Assembly (NCBI GenBank): GCA_002383165.1 | Contig: DFXK01000002.1 | Location: 115,318-179,317, forward strand | Origin: Flavobacteriales bacterium UBA4110 | GTDB lineage: Bacteria; Bacteroidota; Bacteroidia; Flavobacteriales; Weeksellaceae | Reading direction: 5' to 3' | DNA length: 64,000 nucleotides | Part shown: positions 33,863 to 41,869 of the stretch, piece by piece | Position numbering within the stretch: the stretch's first letter is position 1 | Layout: the number at the start of each line of letters is the position of its first letter | Made by a program: the position numbers and the translations under genes | Notes under the pieces: model-generated | The model's database searches: none | Told to the model about the DNA's origin: nothing | What the model saw: the letters and a program-made list of their open reading frames with translations, nothing else

Positions 33863-36454
33863 TTAGAATGGATAACCGATTGCGAAATTAAAAGTAGGCT
33901 TCAGCAGTTTTATTTTATTGGCAACCCATCTGCTTCCTTCTGGCTGATTAGGATCATACATTTTATAAGCCATATCAAGACGAAGTGTAACATAAGCCAC
34001 ATTGACCCTTAATCCAAAACCGCTTCCCACTCCCATCTGGCTGATAAATTTTTTGAATTTGAACTGATCTCCAAAACCATTATCTTTTAGACCCCAAATG
34101 TTACCGGCATCTGTAAAAACAGCAGCTTCAAACATATTATTCAGTGGCACCCTATATTCCACACTTGTTGTTAATTTAACATTGTCCATAGCATAAGATC
34201 TCACGCGCTCATCCAGCTGAGAATCTGCAGGTCCCAGACCTCCAAAAGCTAGCCAAGCACGTATATCGTACGCACCACCATTGAAATAAGATCTGATAAA
34301 AGGCATCTCACTTGAGTTACCATAAGGAATTCCTATGCCTACAAACTGCCTAAAGGCTAATGTATGAGGCTTTGCCCGATCATTAAAAAATGTATAATAT
34401 TTTTTGAAATCGAGGTCAAATTTTATAAACTGCGAAAATGGTATTTTGAAAATAGTCTTCGTATTACCAGTAATCAGATAATTTTCTTCCTTTTTTGTCA
34501 GAAGATTAAGAACATTTCCTGCAATTTCTACTTTCCCGTTGAATGCAAAAGGATTTCTGTAATCTTTTTTCCCAATTTCATTATAAGCAAAATTGTAAAT
34601 AATAGAAGATATAATCACATCCTGTGTCTGCCGTTCTTTATTATACAAGGACTGTAAAAAGTTGTATAGCAGATTCCTGTCGTTATTAGTCAATTTGGCG
34701 ATAAATGCTTGATCTGAAAGAATTGTGGAAGAGATATCATCATAAGAAGCTCCAGAATTAACTGTTCCCGGATGATCTATCTCGTAAAGATTAAAAACAT
34801 TTGCCCTTATATCATTATCGCCGGGAAAAAAGTCATAATATTTGTCTTTGTTCTGGGTGAGACTGAGCTGTGTATTAAACAAAGTAAGCCTATGCTGGAT
34901 CTTTCCATCTTCTATATTGGCATTGTAATTCAAACCTGCATTGAAGTTGATCCTTCCAAGTCCAATGTTGTTCTGGATAGATGTACCTAAAGAAATGCTT
35001 GTAGTAGGAGAATATCTTTTTGGGATAAGTTTATAATAATTCCGGAACGGCACTAATAATCTCGGAAAAAGTAATGAAGCCTGAGCAGACAATTCGTATG
35101 CATTGAAAATAGCCCCCGGATTTTTAGGATCTTTTGTAGTCCCTATCACACCTGAAAAACTGGTAATAAGGTTTTCTGCACCTCCAAAGAGATTTCTGGT
35201 GGTTAAATCTACAGAGGGTGAAAAACCAAAATTCAGGATTTGGGAGTAATGAATATCCGTAGCAATATTAAATTCATATTTTGGAAGCGGTCTCAGAACA
35301 TATTCCACATCTATAATACTGTCTCTTTCAGCTGGTGTTCCTTCTTTTCTTAGTTCGTCAGACGCTTTTAATATCGTGAAATTATTCATCGATATCAGGT
35401 TTCTTCTTGTAAGATCCAATTGTGATTGCTTGTAAACCTCCCCTGTTTTTACAATAATTGGAAGCCAAAGAGAATTGACCTTATAAGTACTGTCTGCTCT
35501 GTAAAAATTGATTCCTCTAAGACTATCGTGAATCGGCAGATTTTCAGCAGAATTACTGTTAGTTACCGACACTTTTATTTTCCCAATGGTCGCTTTTCTG
35601 TAAGGTGTACCAATGGAATCCTTAATAATGTTCATCGTAACAGGAACATTTTTTCGGCTTTGCAAAGAATCTGCAACAAAGTAAATATCCTGATTCTCAT
35701 TATTGAATTTATAATAACCTTGTTCCTTCATAAGATCGTTGATTCTTATAATCTCTTTTTCTAGAACAGTTTCATCTAAAATGCCACCTCGTCTTACAAG
35801 ACTTTTAGTGATATTATTTTCGTAAATGCTTCTTACATTGCTATCTGGAATATTATAAAAATATTCTTTGATGTAAGTAGGATCTTTATGAGTGATTATA
35901 TACTCTACCTCTGCTTTTTTGGCTGCAGAATCTCGCTTAACATCCGTTTTCACATCAGAATCCCAATAACCCCTATTAATCAGTCTGTTATTAATACTCT
36001 TAGCACTTTGTTTTGTTTTAGAATCACTGTAGATAACCGGCGCCTGACCAACAGTATGAAAAAAACGGTTCCAAAACAGATTTTTGCCTACATATTCCGG
36101 ATGCCCGTACTTTACGAAAAGAGAATCTCTAAGTTTCTGACTTCTCATTTCGTTCGGGTAGGTCATATATTCCTTTAGTATCGTATCATACTTTGGATTG
36201 GCCAAATTATAAAAACCAAGACCAATTGGCAGTACAAAAAGTGCTTTCTTATTCGGTTTTTGAGCAACAAGATCCGGAATCTCATCGGAAAATATTTTCC
36301 CGTCTGTATATTTGAACTTGTTGTCTGTAAGCAGATATTCGCCGTCGGGAACTTTTTTTGTCACATTACAAGCGTACAAAAACACACTTAAAATTGCGGC
36401 ATAATAAAATATATGATATTTTTGAAAATATTTGTTGATATGCTTACGGCTCAT
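33863..36454 (-). CDS. tamL: TamL-type BamA/TamA-family outer membrane lipoprotein
   Basis: The 863-residue protein begins MSRKHINKYFQKYHIF and has a lipobox ending YAC (Cys29), followed by NVTKKVPDGEYLLTDNK, the hallmark of TamL, the Bacteroidota lipoprotein version of TamA. POTRA-like domains lie at about 30-400, and the Omp85 barrel occupies about 440-863, with the VRAW-like motif in GAYDIRAWLAF and a C-terminal Phe (FAIGYPF). With TamB it is thought to move lipids or insert barrels in the outer membrane. The start overlaps the divergent methyltransferase gene by 15 bases; an ATG at 36499 is ruled out because a -7 box (36497-36504) covers it. Confidence 0.88.
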   Translation of the reverse strand: MSRKHINKYFQKYHIFYYAAILSVFLYACNVTKKVPDGEYLLTDNKFKYTDGKIFSDEIPDLVAQKPNKKALFVLPIGLGFYNLANPKYDTILKEYMTYPNEMRSQKLRDSLFVKYGHPEYVGKNLFWNRFFHTVGQAPVIYSDSKTKQSAKSINNRLINRGYWDSDVKTDVKRDSAAKKAEVEYIITHKDPTYIKEYFYNIPDSNVRSIYENNITKSLVRRGGILDETVLEKEIIRINDLMKEQGYYKFNNENQDIYFVADSLQSRKNVPVTMNIIKDSIGTPYRKATIGKIKVSVTNSNSAENLPIHDSLRGINFYRADSTYKVNSLWLPIIVKTGEVYKQSQLDLTRRNLISMNNFTILKASDELRKEGTPAERDSIIDVEYVLRPLPKYEFNIATDIHYSQILNFGFSPSVDLTTRNLFGGAENLITSFSGVIGTTKDPKNPGAIFNAYELSAQASLLFPRLLVPFRNYYKLIPKRYSPTTSISLGTSIQNNIGLGRINFNAGLNYNANIEDGKIQHRLTLFNTQLSLTQNKDKYYDFFPGDNDIRANVFNLYEIDHPGTVNSGASYDDISSTILSDQAFIAKLTNNDRNLLYNFLQSLYNKERQTQDVIISSIIYNFAYNEIGKKDYRNPFAFNGKVEIAGNVLNLLTKKEENYLITGNTKTIFKIPFSQFIKFDLDFKKYYTFFNDRAKPHTLAFRQFVGIGIPYGNSSEMPFIRSYFNGGAYDIRAWLAFGGLGPADSQLDERVRSYAMDNVKLTTSVEYRVPLNNMFEAAVFTDAGNIWGLKDNGFGDQFKFKKFISQMGVGSGFGLRVNVAYVTLRLDMAYKMYDPNQPEGSRWVANKIKLLKPTFNFAIGYPF
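36394..36424 (+). promoter_or_regulatory. Promoter of the TrmH-family gene inside the tamL coding region
   Basis: TTG (36394-36396), exactly 20 bases, TATTTTTG (36417-36424). It sits within the first codons of tamL on the other strand. Confidence 0.65.
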
Positions 36455-37168
36455 ACTATAAAGATAATACAGTCTCTTGACAAAAAGAAATACAGGCAAA
36501 AATACAATTTGTTTTTAGTTGAAGGTAATAAAATTATAAAAGAACTTCCAAATTCGGATTATGAGATCACAGAATTATATTCTACAGATCCTGATATAAT
36601 GAATTTAGAAAATTTTAAAATTCACAAAATTCAGCTTGCGGAGCTAAAGAAAATAAGCTTTTTACAAACACCAAAAGATTCCGTAGCAGTTTGCCGAATT
36701 CCCGAGGAAGAAAAAATTATCGAAACCAATATCCAGATTATCTTAGATGGGATTCAGGATCCTGGGAACTTGGGTACAATTATAAGGCTTGCAGACTGGT
36801 TCGGAATAGAACAGATCGTCTGCAGTAATGATACTGTAGACGTTTACAATCCGAAAGTTATACAGGCTACAATGGGATCTTTTCTACGCGTAAACGTGGT
36901 TTATATAGATTTAGAAAGTTATTTGACCAATTATAAATATCCAGTTTTCGGAACGGATATGGACGGAAAAAATATTTATAAGACTGAATTTCCGGAAAGA
37001 TTTTCAATCATTTTCGGTAACGAGGGAAATGGAATAAGACCATCTACAGAAAACCTTATTTCACAAATGATAACAATTCCAAGGTTTGGGAAAAATAAGT
37101 CCACAGAAAGCCTTAATGTATCAATGTCAGCAGGAATTATCCTAGGACAGATCTTTTCGAATAAATAA
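36440..37168 (+). CDS. TrmH/SpoU-family RNA 2'-O-methyltransferase
   Basis: The 242-residue product is a SPOUT methyltransferase. The three family motifs are visible: LDGIQDPGNLGTIIRLADWF (motif 1, about residue 98), IIFGNEGNGIRP (motif 2, about 195) and IPRFGKNKSTESLNVSMSAG (motif 3, about 212). An N-terminal substrate-binding domain (KKKYRQKYNLFLVEGNKI) precedes it, as in TrmH-like rRNA Gm methylases. The target nucleotide is not predictable. The start is the ATG at 36440; the in-frame ATG at 36413 lies upstream of the -7 box. Confidence 0.9.
   Translation: MLTAHTIKIIQSLDKKKYRQKYNLFLVEGNKIIKELPNSDYEITELYSTDPDIMNLENFKIHKIQLAELKKISFLQTPKDSVAVCRIPEEEKIIETNIQIILDGIQDPGNLGTIIRLADWFGIEQIVCSNDTVDVYNPKVIQATMGSFLRVNVVYIDLESYLTNYKYPVFGTDMDGKNIYKTEFPERFSIIFGNEGNGIRPSTENLISQMITIPRFGKNKSTESLNVSMSAGIILGQIFSNK
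36497..36504 (-). promoter_or_regulatory. -7 box of tamL inside the methyltransferase coding region
   Basis: Reverse strand TATTTTTG, perfect match, 42 bases before the tamL ATG. Confidence 0.55.
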
Positions 37169-37170
37169 TA

Positions 37171-37665
37171 TTAAATGATTTTGCCTAGGCTGGATGTAGT
37201 TTTATTTTTTTGATAGTCATCCAGTTTTTCACTCAAATATCTTAGAGCATAAGGCGCAACGTAGATAAGAGCTAAACCAATAATTTTCTTTTTCCAGCTT
37301 TTATTCATCACGCTTTTTTTAGCGTAATTGCCGACTAAAGCCACGGCGCCCATTCTTAAAGTATTTTCCAGAAGACCGGATTTCACCGTATCTCCGGCAA
37401 GACTAACGATATTTTTTTTAGAAGATGCTTCCTTTATGCCGGATGATATTTCTTTCATAATATTCTGTGTATCAATTCCGAGTGATGTACTACCATCAGA
37501 ATCTCGTGTTTCCTTTAGGAATTTGTCTGTAAGACCATTGGTCATAATACTAAGACTCTCTTTTTTATTTTTGAAGGTCAGAAGATCCTCCAACTCACTT
37601 ATTTCATTTTTCAGAAGTTTCTTTTGACTTCTAAGCTCATTTAGATTGGTATAATTTTCAGACAT
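37171..37665 (-). CDS. Hypothetical protein with coiled coil and membrane segment
   Basis: A 164-residue protein. Residues 5-35 are a predicted coiled coil (LNELRSQKKLLKNEISELED). A hydrophobic segment at about 130-147 (KKIIGLALIYVAPYALRYL) could be a membrane helix. The rest is Ser/Lys rich. I do not recognise a family. It follows the holin-like gene by four bases and stands with the YtxH gene in what looks like a stress-type envelope cluster. It converges on the methyltransferase gene with two bases between stops. Confidence 0.65.
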   Translation of the reverse strand: MSENYTNLNELRSQKKLLKNEISELEDLLTFKNKKESLSIMTNGLTDKFLKETRDSDGSTSLGIDTQNIMKEISSGIKEASSKKNIVSLAGDTVKSGLLENTLRMGAVALVGNYAKKSVMNKSWKKKIIGLALIYVAPYALRYLSEKLDDYQKNKTTSSLGKII

Positions 37666-37669
37666 GATA

Positions 37670-37978
37670 TTAATGTTTTAAAAATTCGATTACCATATTG
37701 GCAATGGCATTGACTATTTTTTTCTTTAAGGCAATTACAATCAGAACAAGTAGAAAGTAAAAGCCAGAAACAATCAGAAAACCATAAGATATATTTCCAA
37801 GTGACTCACCTATAAGAAAAGCAATTCCAAAATTGAGAAGAATAATAAAAAATGAAAATCCAATCAGTAAGATTGAGAGGAACGAAACTATTCCAGCAGA
37901 CAAAGAAGATTTCTCCGTGAACTGAATTTTTAGAAGATCAACACGTTTTGACACATATTCTTTTAAAATCTCTACCAT
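37670..37978 (-). CDS. Holin-X-like small membrane protein
   Basis: A 102-residue membrane protein with two long hydrophobic helices (about 30-55 and 62-86) linked by a short loop, and charged ends. It resembles the PF07332 group (named after actinobacterial holin X). In Bacteroidota such genes are chromosomal and not linked to phage. It sits between the YtxH gene and the coiled-coil protein, four bases upstream of the latter. Confidence 0.7.
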   Translation of the reverse strand: MVEILKEYVSKRVDLLKIQFTEKSSLSAGIVSFLSILLIGFSFFIILLNFGIAFLIGESLGNISYGFLIVSGFYFLLVLIVIALKKKIVNAIANMVIEFLKH

Positions 37979-38018
37979 AGGAATCTTATTAGCATAAAAT
38001 TACACATTTATTTATAAA

Positions 38019-38047
38019 AAAAGGAACTTAGAAACTAAGTTCCTTTT
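38019..38047 (-). terminator. Terminator after the YtxH gene
   Basis: AAAAGGAACTTAG, loop AAA, CTAAGTTCCTTTT: a perfect 13-bp stem, 20 bases after the YtxH stop. Confidence 0.85.
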
Positions 38048-38066
38048 CGATTAATCAATCACTTGA

Positions 38067-38444
38067 TTATTTCAATCCATCAAGCTCAGATTCTACATCT
38101 TTTACAACATCAGATGTTTTTGAAACCACCTGATCTTTATATTTGTCGTAACTCTCCTTTACTGTTTGAGCAACGTTTTGTGCTGTTTCTTTAAACTGAG
38201 AAGAGAAATTATCGTACTTATCTTTCACTGTAGAGGACACTTCAGAATATTTATCTTTTACTTTTTCAGAAGTTTTACTATATTCATCTGCAGCTTTGTC
38301 CTTTAAGTCGTTTGCTTTATCTTTTATTTTTCTTCTGGTTTCTTTACCTTCTTCTGGTGCATAAAGCAAACCAAGAATAACACCTGTAGCAGCCCCTGCT
38401 AGCAATGCAGCTAATACTGCTGCTGAATTTGATTTTTTTGACAT
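38067..38444 (-). CDS. YtxH-domain protein
   Basis: The 125-residue protein has an N-terminal helix with small residues (AAVLAALLAGAATGVILGLL, about 8-27) followed by the YtxH signature YAPEEGKETRRKI. The remainder is a long, charged amphipathic helix with repeats of the type KDKYSEVSSTVKDKYD. YtxH proteins are induced by general stress in Bacillus; the mechanism is unknown. A strong terminator follows, so the two downstream membrane genes may have a separate or read-through transcript. Confidence 0.82.
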   Translation of the reverse strand: MSKKSNSAAVLAALLAGAATGVILGLLYAPEEGKETRRKIKDKANDLKDKAADEYSKTSEKVKDKYSEVSSTVKDKYDNFSSQFKETAQNVAQTVKESYDKYKDQVVSKTSDVVKDVESELDGLK

Positions 38445-38539
38445 TATTTATAAGTTTTAAGTTTATTTTAAACCAATTATTTATAGTTTTAAATTTACAA
38501 CTAAAATGCCAAATCAAAAGCACTCTTCTTAAAATTTTG

Positions 38540-39217
38540 TTAAAACTTTTTGATATAAGATAATATCAGTTCAATGGTTTCTTGTTTATTAATTTTTGTA
38601 TTATCGATTAAGATAGCATCATTAGCCTGCTTCAATGGAGCAATTTCTCTTTCGCTATCAATCTTGTCCCTCGTAATCAGATTTTGTTTAACCGTTTCAA
38701 TATCTGTTTTCTCACCAGCCGCTTCAAGCTCAAGAAAACGTCTTCTGGCACGCTCATCCTGACTTGCTGTCATAAAAAATTTATAATCCGCATCTGGAAG
38801 AACCACAGTTCCGATATCACGCCCATCCATTATAATTCCGCCTTTACTAGCAATGTAACGCTGCGTTTTCAATAGAAAATTCCGAACATCTGCTTCCTTT
38901 GCCACCTGACTTACATAATCAGAAACCTGTGGAAACCTAATTTCTTTATCAATATTTTTTCCATTAAGAAACAGTTGTAGTTCTCCATCAATATTCTGAA
39001 ACTCGAGTTTCATATCAGTAAGTGACGAAATTAGTTTCGAAATATCAATAGTTTTATCCGGGTTTAAGCAGTTTTGTAGGGCATAAAACGTTATACCTCT
39101 GTAAAGTGCGCCAGTATCCATATGAATGAGACCAAGCTTTTTTGCAATAATTTTAGAGATAGAACTTTTGCCTGTGGAAGAAAATCCGTCTATGGCGATT
39201 ACCGGTTTTTTTGTCAT
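38540..39217 (-). CDS. cmk: Cytidylate kinase
   Basis: Phosphorylates CMP and dCMP with ATP in the cytosol. The 225 residues show the P-loop GFSSTGKSSISKIIA (about 11-25), the CMP-binding insert, GGIIMDGRDIGTVVLP (about 129-144) and the lid Arg residues in DERARRRFLE. It lies 62 bases downstream of porQ, an arrangement common in Bacteroidota. A -7 box lies exactly four bases before the ATG, so it also has its own predicted leaderless transcript. Confidence 0.95.
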   Translation of the reverse strand: MTKKPVIAIDGFSSTGKSSISKIIAKKLGLIHMDTGALYRGITFYALQNCLNPDKTIDISKLISSLTDMKLEFQNIDGELQLFLNGKNIDKEIRFPQVSDYVSQVAKEADVRNFLLKTQRYIASKGGIIMDGRDIGTVVLPDADYKFFMTASQDERARRRFLELEAAGEKTDIETVKQNLITRDKIDSEREIAPLKQANDAILIDNTKINKQETIELILSYIKKF

Positions 39218-39221
39218 AGTG

Positions 39222-39229
39222 CAAATGTA
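39222..39229 (-). promoter_or_regulatory. -7 box of cmk, predicted leaderless start
   Basis: Reverse strand TACATTTG, then CACT, then ATG. Confidence 0.55.
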
Positions 39230-39279
39230 ATAAGTATGACAAAAAAATAAAAATTAAATATAGCTTAAAATATGAACGC

Positions 39280-40278
39280 TTATCTTCTGTTTCCTCCTAG
39301 TTGAATAAGATCTACTGTTAGTCCAAGCATATTGACATTAGAAGAATTATGGTATCGCATGTGCGAATAATCAAATCGGAAGGAAGAAATTTTTAAACTG
39401 AATCCAGCAGATAAACCAGTGAAATTCCTTTGATCCAAAACCGCAAGCTCTCCTCCTCTTTTGACATTATAGCCAAATCTGATGTTAAAAGCCTGACCAG
39501 GAAATAATTCTGCTCCAAGTGACAAATGATCTAAAGCTTTTCTCCCGAATTTTACTGGCTGACCGTTGATATCTGTTTCTGAAGAAATATTGAATTGCTG
39601 AAGATCATGTGCAGTGATAGTAATAGCTGCAGGAAACTGATCCAGAATTTTAGTATATCCCAGATCTACTCGGAAAGGCAATTTTTCCCTAACACCATTA
39701 TATGGTTTGATCTGATAACCAAAGTTCCTAAAAACCAATGCTAGAGTTTCGTTTGTTTTATCAAAATAATAAGTAACACCAGCAGTTGCAGTGATGGCAG
39801 AAGAAGTGTAGGTATCAATTTTTGATGTGACATAATTAACGTTGGCACCAATAGTCCAATCATCTTCAAACTGATAGGCATACCCAACACCTGCAGAAGC
39901 ATCCATCGCTGAAAAATCACCGGTTATGATTGAATTTTCATCCGTTCTTGGCATGCTTCCATAGTCCATATATTTAGCATTAAAAGATATAAGATGACCG
40001 TTTGCCAGATCTCTTACATAGCTAATGCTTCCTATTTTGGTCCCTGCCAGAAAACTGGAGTAGTTCACGGATAACATTTTATCCATTTCTAGGTTCATAA
40101 GTGCAGGATTTGCATTTGTGAAATTGACATCAGAATCACGCACAGAAACAGCATCTCCCAATACAGCCTGCCTGGGTGACATCGGAATATTAAGAAATTG
40201 GTAAACCGTGGTTCCTGTCTGAGAAAAAACCACATGAAAAAAGGAAAGAAAAAAAAGCTTGTAAAACTTATTCAACAT
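39280..40278 (-). CDS. porQ: Type IX secretion system protein PorQ
   Basis: A 332-residue outer membrane beta-barrel of the PorV/PorQ family, part of the T9SS cell-surface attachment complex. After a signal peptide (MLNKFYKLFFLSFFHVVFSQ) comes the PorQ signature TTVYQFLNIPMSPRQAVLGD, then ANPALMN. The barrel ends in MLGLTVDLIQLGG. The ATG at 40278 is chosen over a TTG at 40296, which falls inside the -7 box (40294-40301). It likely supports export of cargo such as the protease at 1874-3466. Confidence 0.93.
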   Translation of the reverse strand: MLNKFYKLFFLSFFHVVFSQTGTTVYQFLNIPMSPRQAVLGDAVSVRDSDVNFTNANPALMNLEMDKMLSVNYSSFLAGTKIGSISYVRDLANGHLISFNAKYMDYGSMPRTDENSIITGDFSAMDASAGVGYAYQFEDDWTIGANVNYVTSKIDTYTSSAITATAGVTYYFDKTNETLALVFRNFGYQIKPYNGVREKLPFRVDLGYTKILDQFPAAITITAHDLQQFNISSETDINGQPVKFGRKALDHLSLGAELFPGQAFNIRFGYNVKRGGELAVLDQRNFTGLSAGFSLKISSFRFDYSHMRYHNSSNVNMLGLTVDLIQLGGNRR

Positions 40279-40293
40279 TATGTCTTGAATCTG

Positions 40294-40322
40294 CAAAAAT
40301 AATCTATTTTGTAGCTTATCAA
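40294..40322 (-). promoter_or_regulatory. porQ promoter
   Basis: Reverse strand TTG (40320-40322), 18 bases, TATTTTTG (40294-40301). Confidence 0.6.
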
Positions 40323-40371
40323 AATTTTTATAACACTATATTTTTAATGAACGTAATTCTTTTGCTTTCAT

Positions 40372-40379
40372 TATATTTG
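40372..40379 (+). promoter_or_regulatory. -7 box of pyrH
   Basis: TATATTTG matches the consensus, 36 bases before the pyrH ATG. Confidence 0.5.
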
Positions 40380-40415
40380 CATTGTTAAAATCGAAAAAAA
40401 TATAATAATCTAAAG

Positions 40416-41123
40416 ATGAAATATAAAAGAATCCTTTTGAAATTGAGTGGTGAAGCATTGATGGGAAACCGACAATACGGCATCGACAACGATAGGCTGA
40501 AAGAATATGCTACCGAAATTAAAAAAGTAGTAGAAAAAGGCTGTGAGGTGGCCATCGTAATTGGTGGTGGAAATATTTTCAGAGGATTGGCTGGTGCTGC
40601 CACGGGAATGGACAGAGTGCAGGGCGACTATATGGGAATGCTGGCAACAGTTATCAACGGAATGGCGCTCCAAGGCGCTTTGGAAGATGCAGGGATTATG
40701 ACAAGACTTCAGTCTGCAATAGAAATGGACAAAGTAGCTGAACCTTTTATTAAAAGAAAAGCTGTTCGACATTTGGAAAAAGGAAGAGTGGTAATTTTTG
40801 GAGCTGGAACCGGAAATCCTTATTTTACAACGGATACTGCTGCAACTCTAAGAGCAATTGAGATAGATGCGGATGTAATCCTGAAAGGAACAAGAGTGGA
40901 CGGAATCTATGACAGTGATCCGGAAAAAAATGCAGATGCGGTAAAATTCAACAGTCTTTCTTTCGACGAGGTTTTTGAAAAAAACCTAAAAGTGATGGAT
41001 ATGACTGCTTTTACGCTTAGCCACGAAAACAAACTCCCAATTATTGTTTTTGATATGAACAAAGAGGGTAATCTGGAGCGATTGATAGACGGTGAAAACG
41101 TTGGAACCCTGGTAAATGTGTAA
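40416..41123 (+). CDS. pyrH: UMP kinase
   Basis: Phosphorylates UMP to UDP in pyrimidine synthesis; hexameric amino-acid-kinase-fold enzyme. The 235 residues show KRILLKLSGEALMG (about 4-17), VIGGGNIFRG (about 49-58), the UMP loop FGAGTGNPYFTTDTAA (about 129-144) and KGTRVDGIYDSDP. It is followed by frr, the usual bacterial order, with a 106-base gap. Confidence 0.97.
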   Translation: MKYKRILLKLSGEALMGNRQYGIDNDRLKEYATEIKKVVEKGCEVAIVIGGGNIFRGLAGAATGMDRVQGDYMGMLATVINGMALQGALEDAGIMTRLQSAIEMDKVAEPFIKRKAVRHLEKGRVVIFGAGTGNPYFTTDTAATLRAIEIDADVILKGTRVDGIYDSDPEKNADAVKFNSLSFDEVFEKNLKVMDMTAFTLSHENKLPIIVFDMNKEGNLERLIDGENVGTLVNV

Positions 41124-41229
41124 ATTATAATTGATAAGTGTTAAATGATTTAAACATCAATTCATTTATCGTTTATAAATTATATTTTGGAAATAAAATA
41201 TGTGTCAATTATCAAATTTTAAATATACA

Positions 41230-41784
41230 ATGGAAGAATTAGAACTCATTGTAGCATCGGTAAAGCAAGAGATGGATGCTGCAATCAAGCATTTGGATCA
41301 CGCTTTTCAGAAAATCAGAGCAGGACGGGCATCAACTTCAATGGTTCAGGATGTAATGGTAGAATATTATGGTGCAATGACCCCAATCAATCAGGTAGCC
41401 AATGTATCTGTGCCAGATGCTATGACTATTTCTATCCAGCCGTGGGACAGATCCGCAATTGGACCCATTGAAAAAGCAATTATTAATTCTAATCTGGGTT
41501 TTGCACCTTCAAATAATGGCGATGTGATTATTTTGAACGTTCCGCCTCTTACCGAAGAAAGAAGACGTGACCTCGCAAAACAAGCAAAAGCGGAAACGGA
41601 GCAAACAAAAGTGGTAATCCGAAATGCAAGGCAAGAAGGAAATAAAGAATTGAAAAAACTAGATGGAATTGCAGAGGATCTTATAAAAGGTGTGGAAAAA
41701 GACATACAGGAATTGACCGATGCTTTTGTGAAAAAGGCTGACGAACATCTGAAAGTGAAAGAAGCAGAAATCCTGAAAGTTTAA
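41230..41784 (+). CDS. frr: Ribosome recycling factor
   Basis: Splits post-termination ribosomes together with EF-G. The 184-residue protein is the standard size, with KIRAGRAST (about 26-34), YYGAMTPINQVANVSVPD (about 44-61), and the C-terminal helix of domain I. The ATG at 41230 is chosen over an in-frame ATG at 41200 because the family begins with MEELELIVASVKQEMD-type sequence. Terminator at 41816-41848. Confidence 0.96.
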   Translation: MEELELIVASVKQEMDAAIKHLDHAFQKIRAGRASTSMVQDVMVEYYGAMTPINQVANVSVPDAMTISIQPWDRSAIGPIEKAIINSNLGFAPSNNGDVIILNVPPLTEERRRDLAKQAKAETEQTKVVIRNARQEGNKELKKLDGIAEDLIKGVEKDIQELTDAFVKKADEHLKVKEAEILKV

Positions 41785-41815
41785 TACCTCTTGGTATTAT
41801 TTCGCTTATAAATAT

Positions 41816-41848
41816 AAAAAACCTCATTTGCAATAAATGAGGTTTTTT
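41816..41848. terminator. Bidirectional terminator between frr and ppc
   Basis: AAAAAACCTCATTT pairs with AAATGAGGTTTTTT, between convergent genes. A short hairpin TAATACC/GGTATTA directly at the frr stop may add to it. Confidence 0.88.
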
Positions 41849-41869
41849 TTGATGTCTATTTAAGGAAAT

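Noticed and set aside
37670..37978. Prophage holin
   Set aside because: No endolysin, integrase or structural gene is near; neighbours are core genes.
40410..40772. Reverse ORF of 120 codons antisense to pyrH
   Set aside because: Composition follows the complement of pyrH codons; no independent signal.
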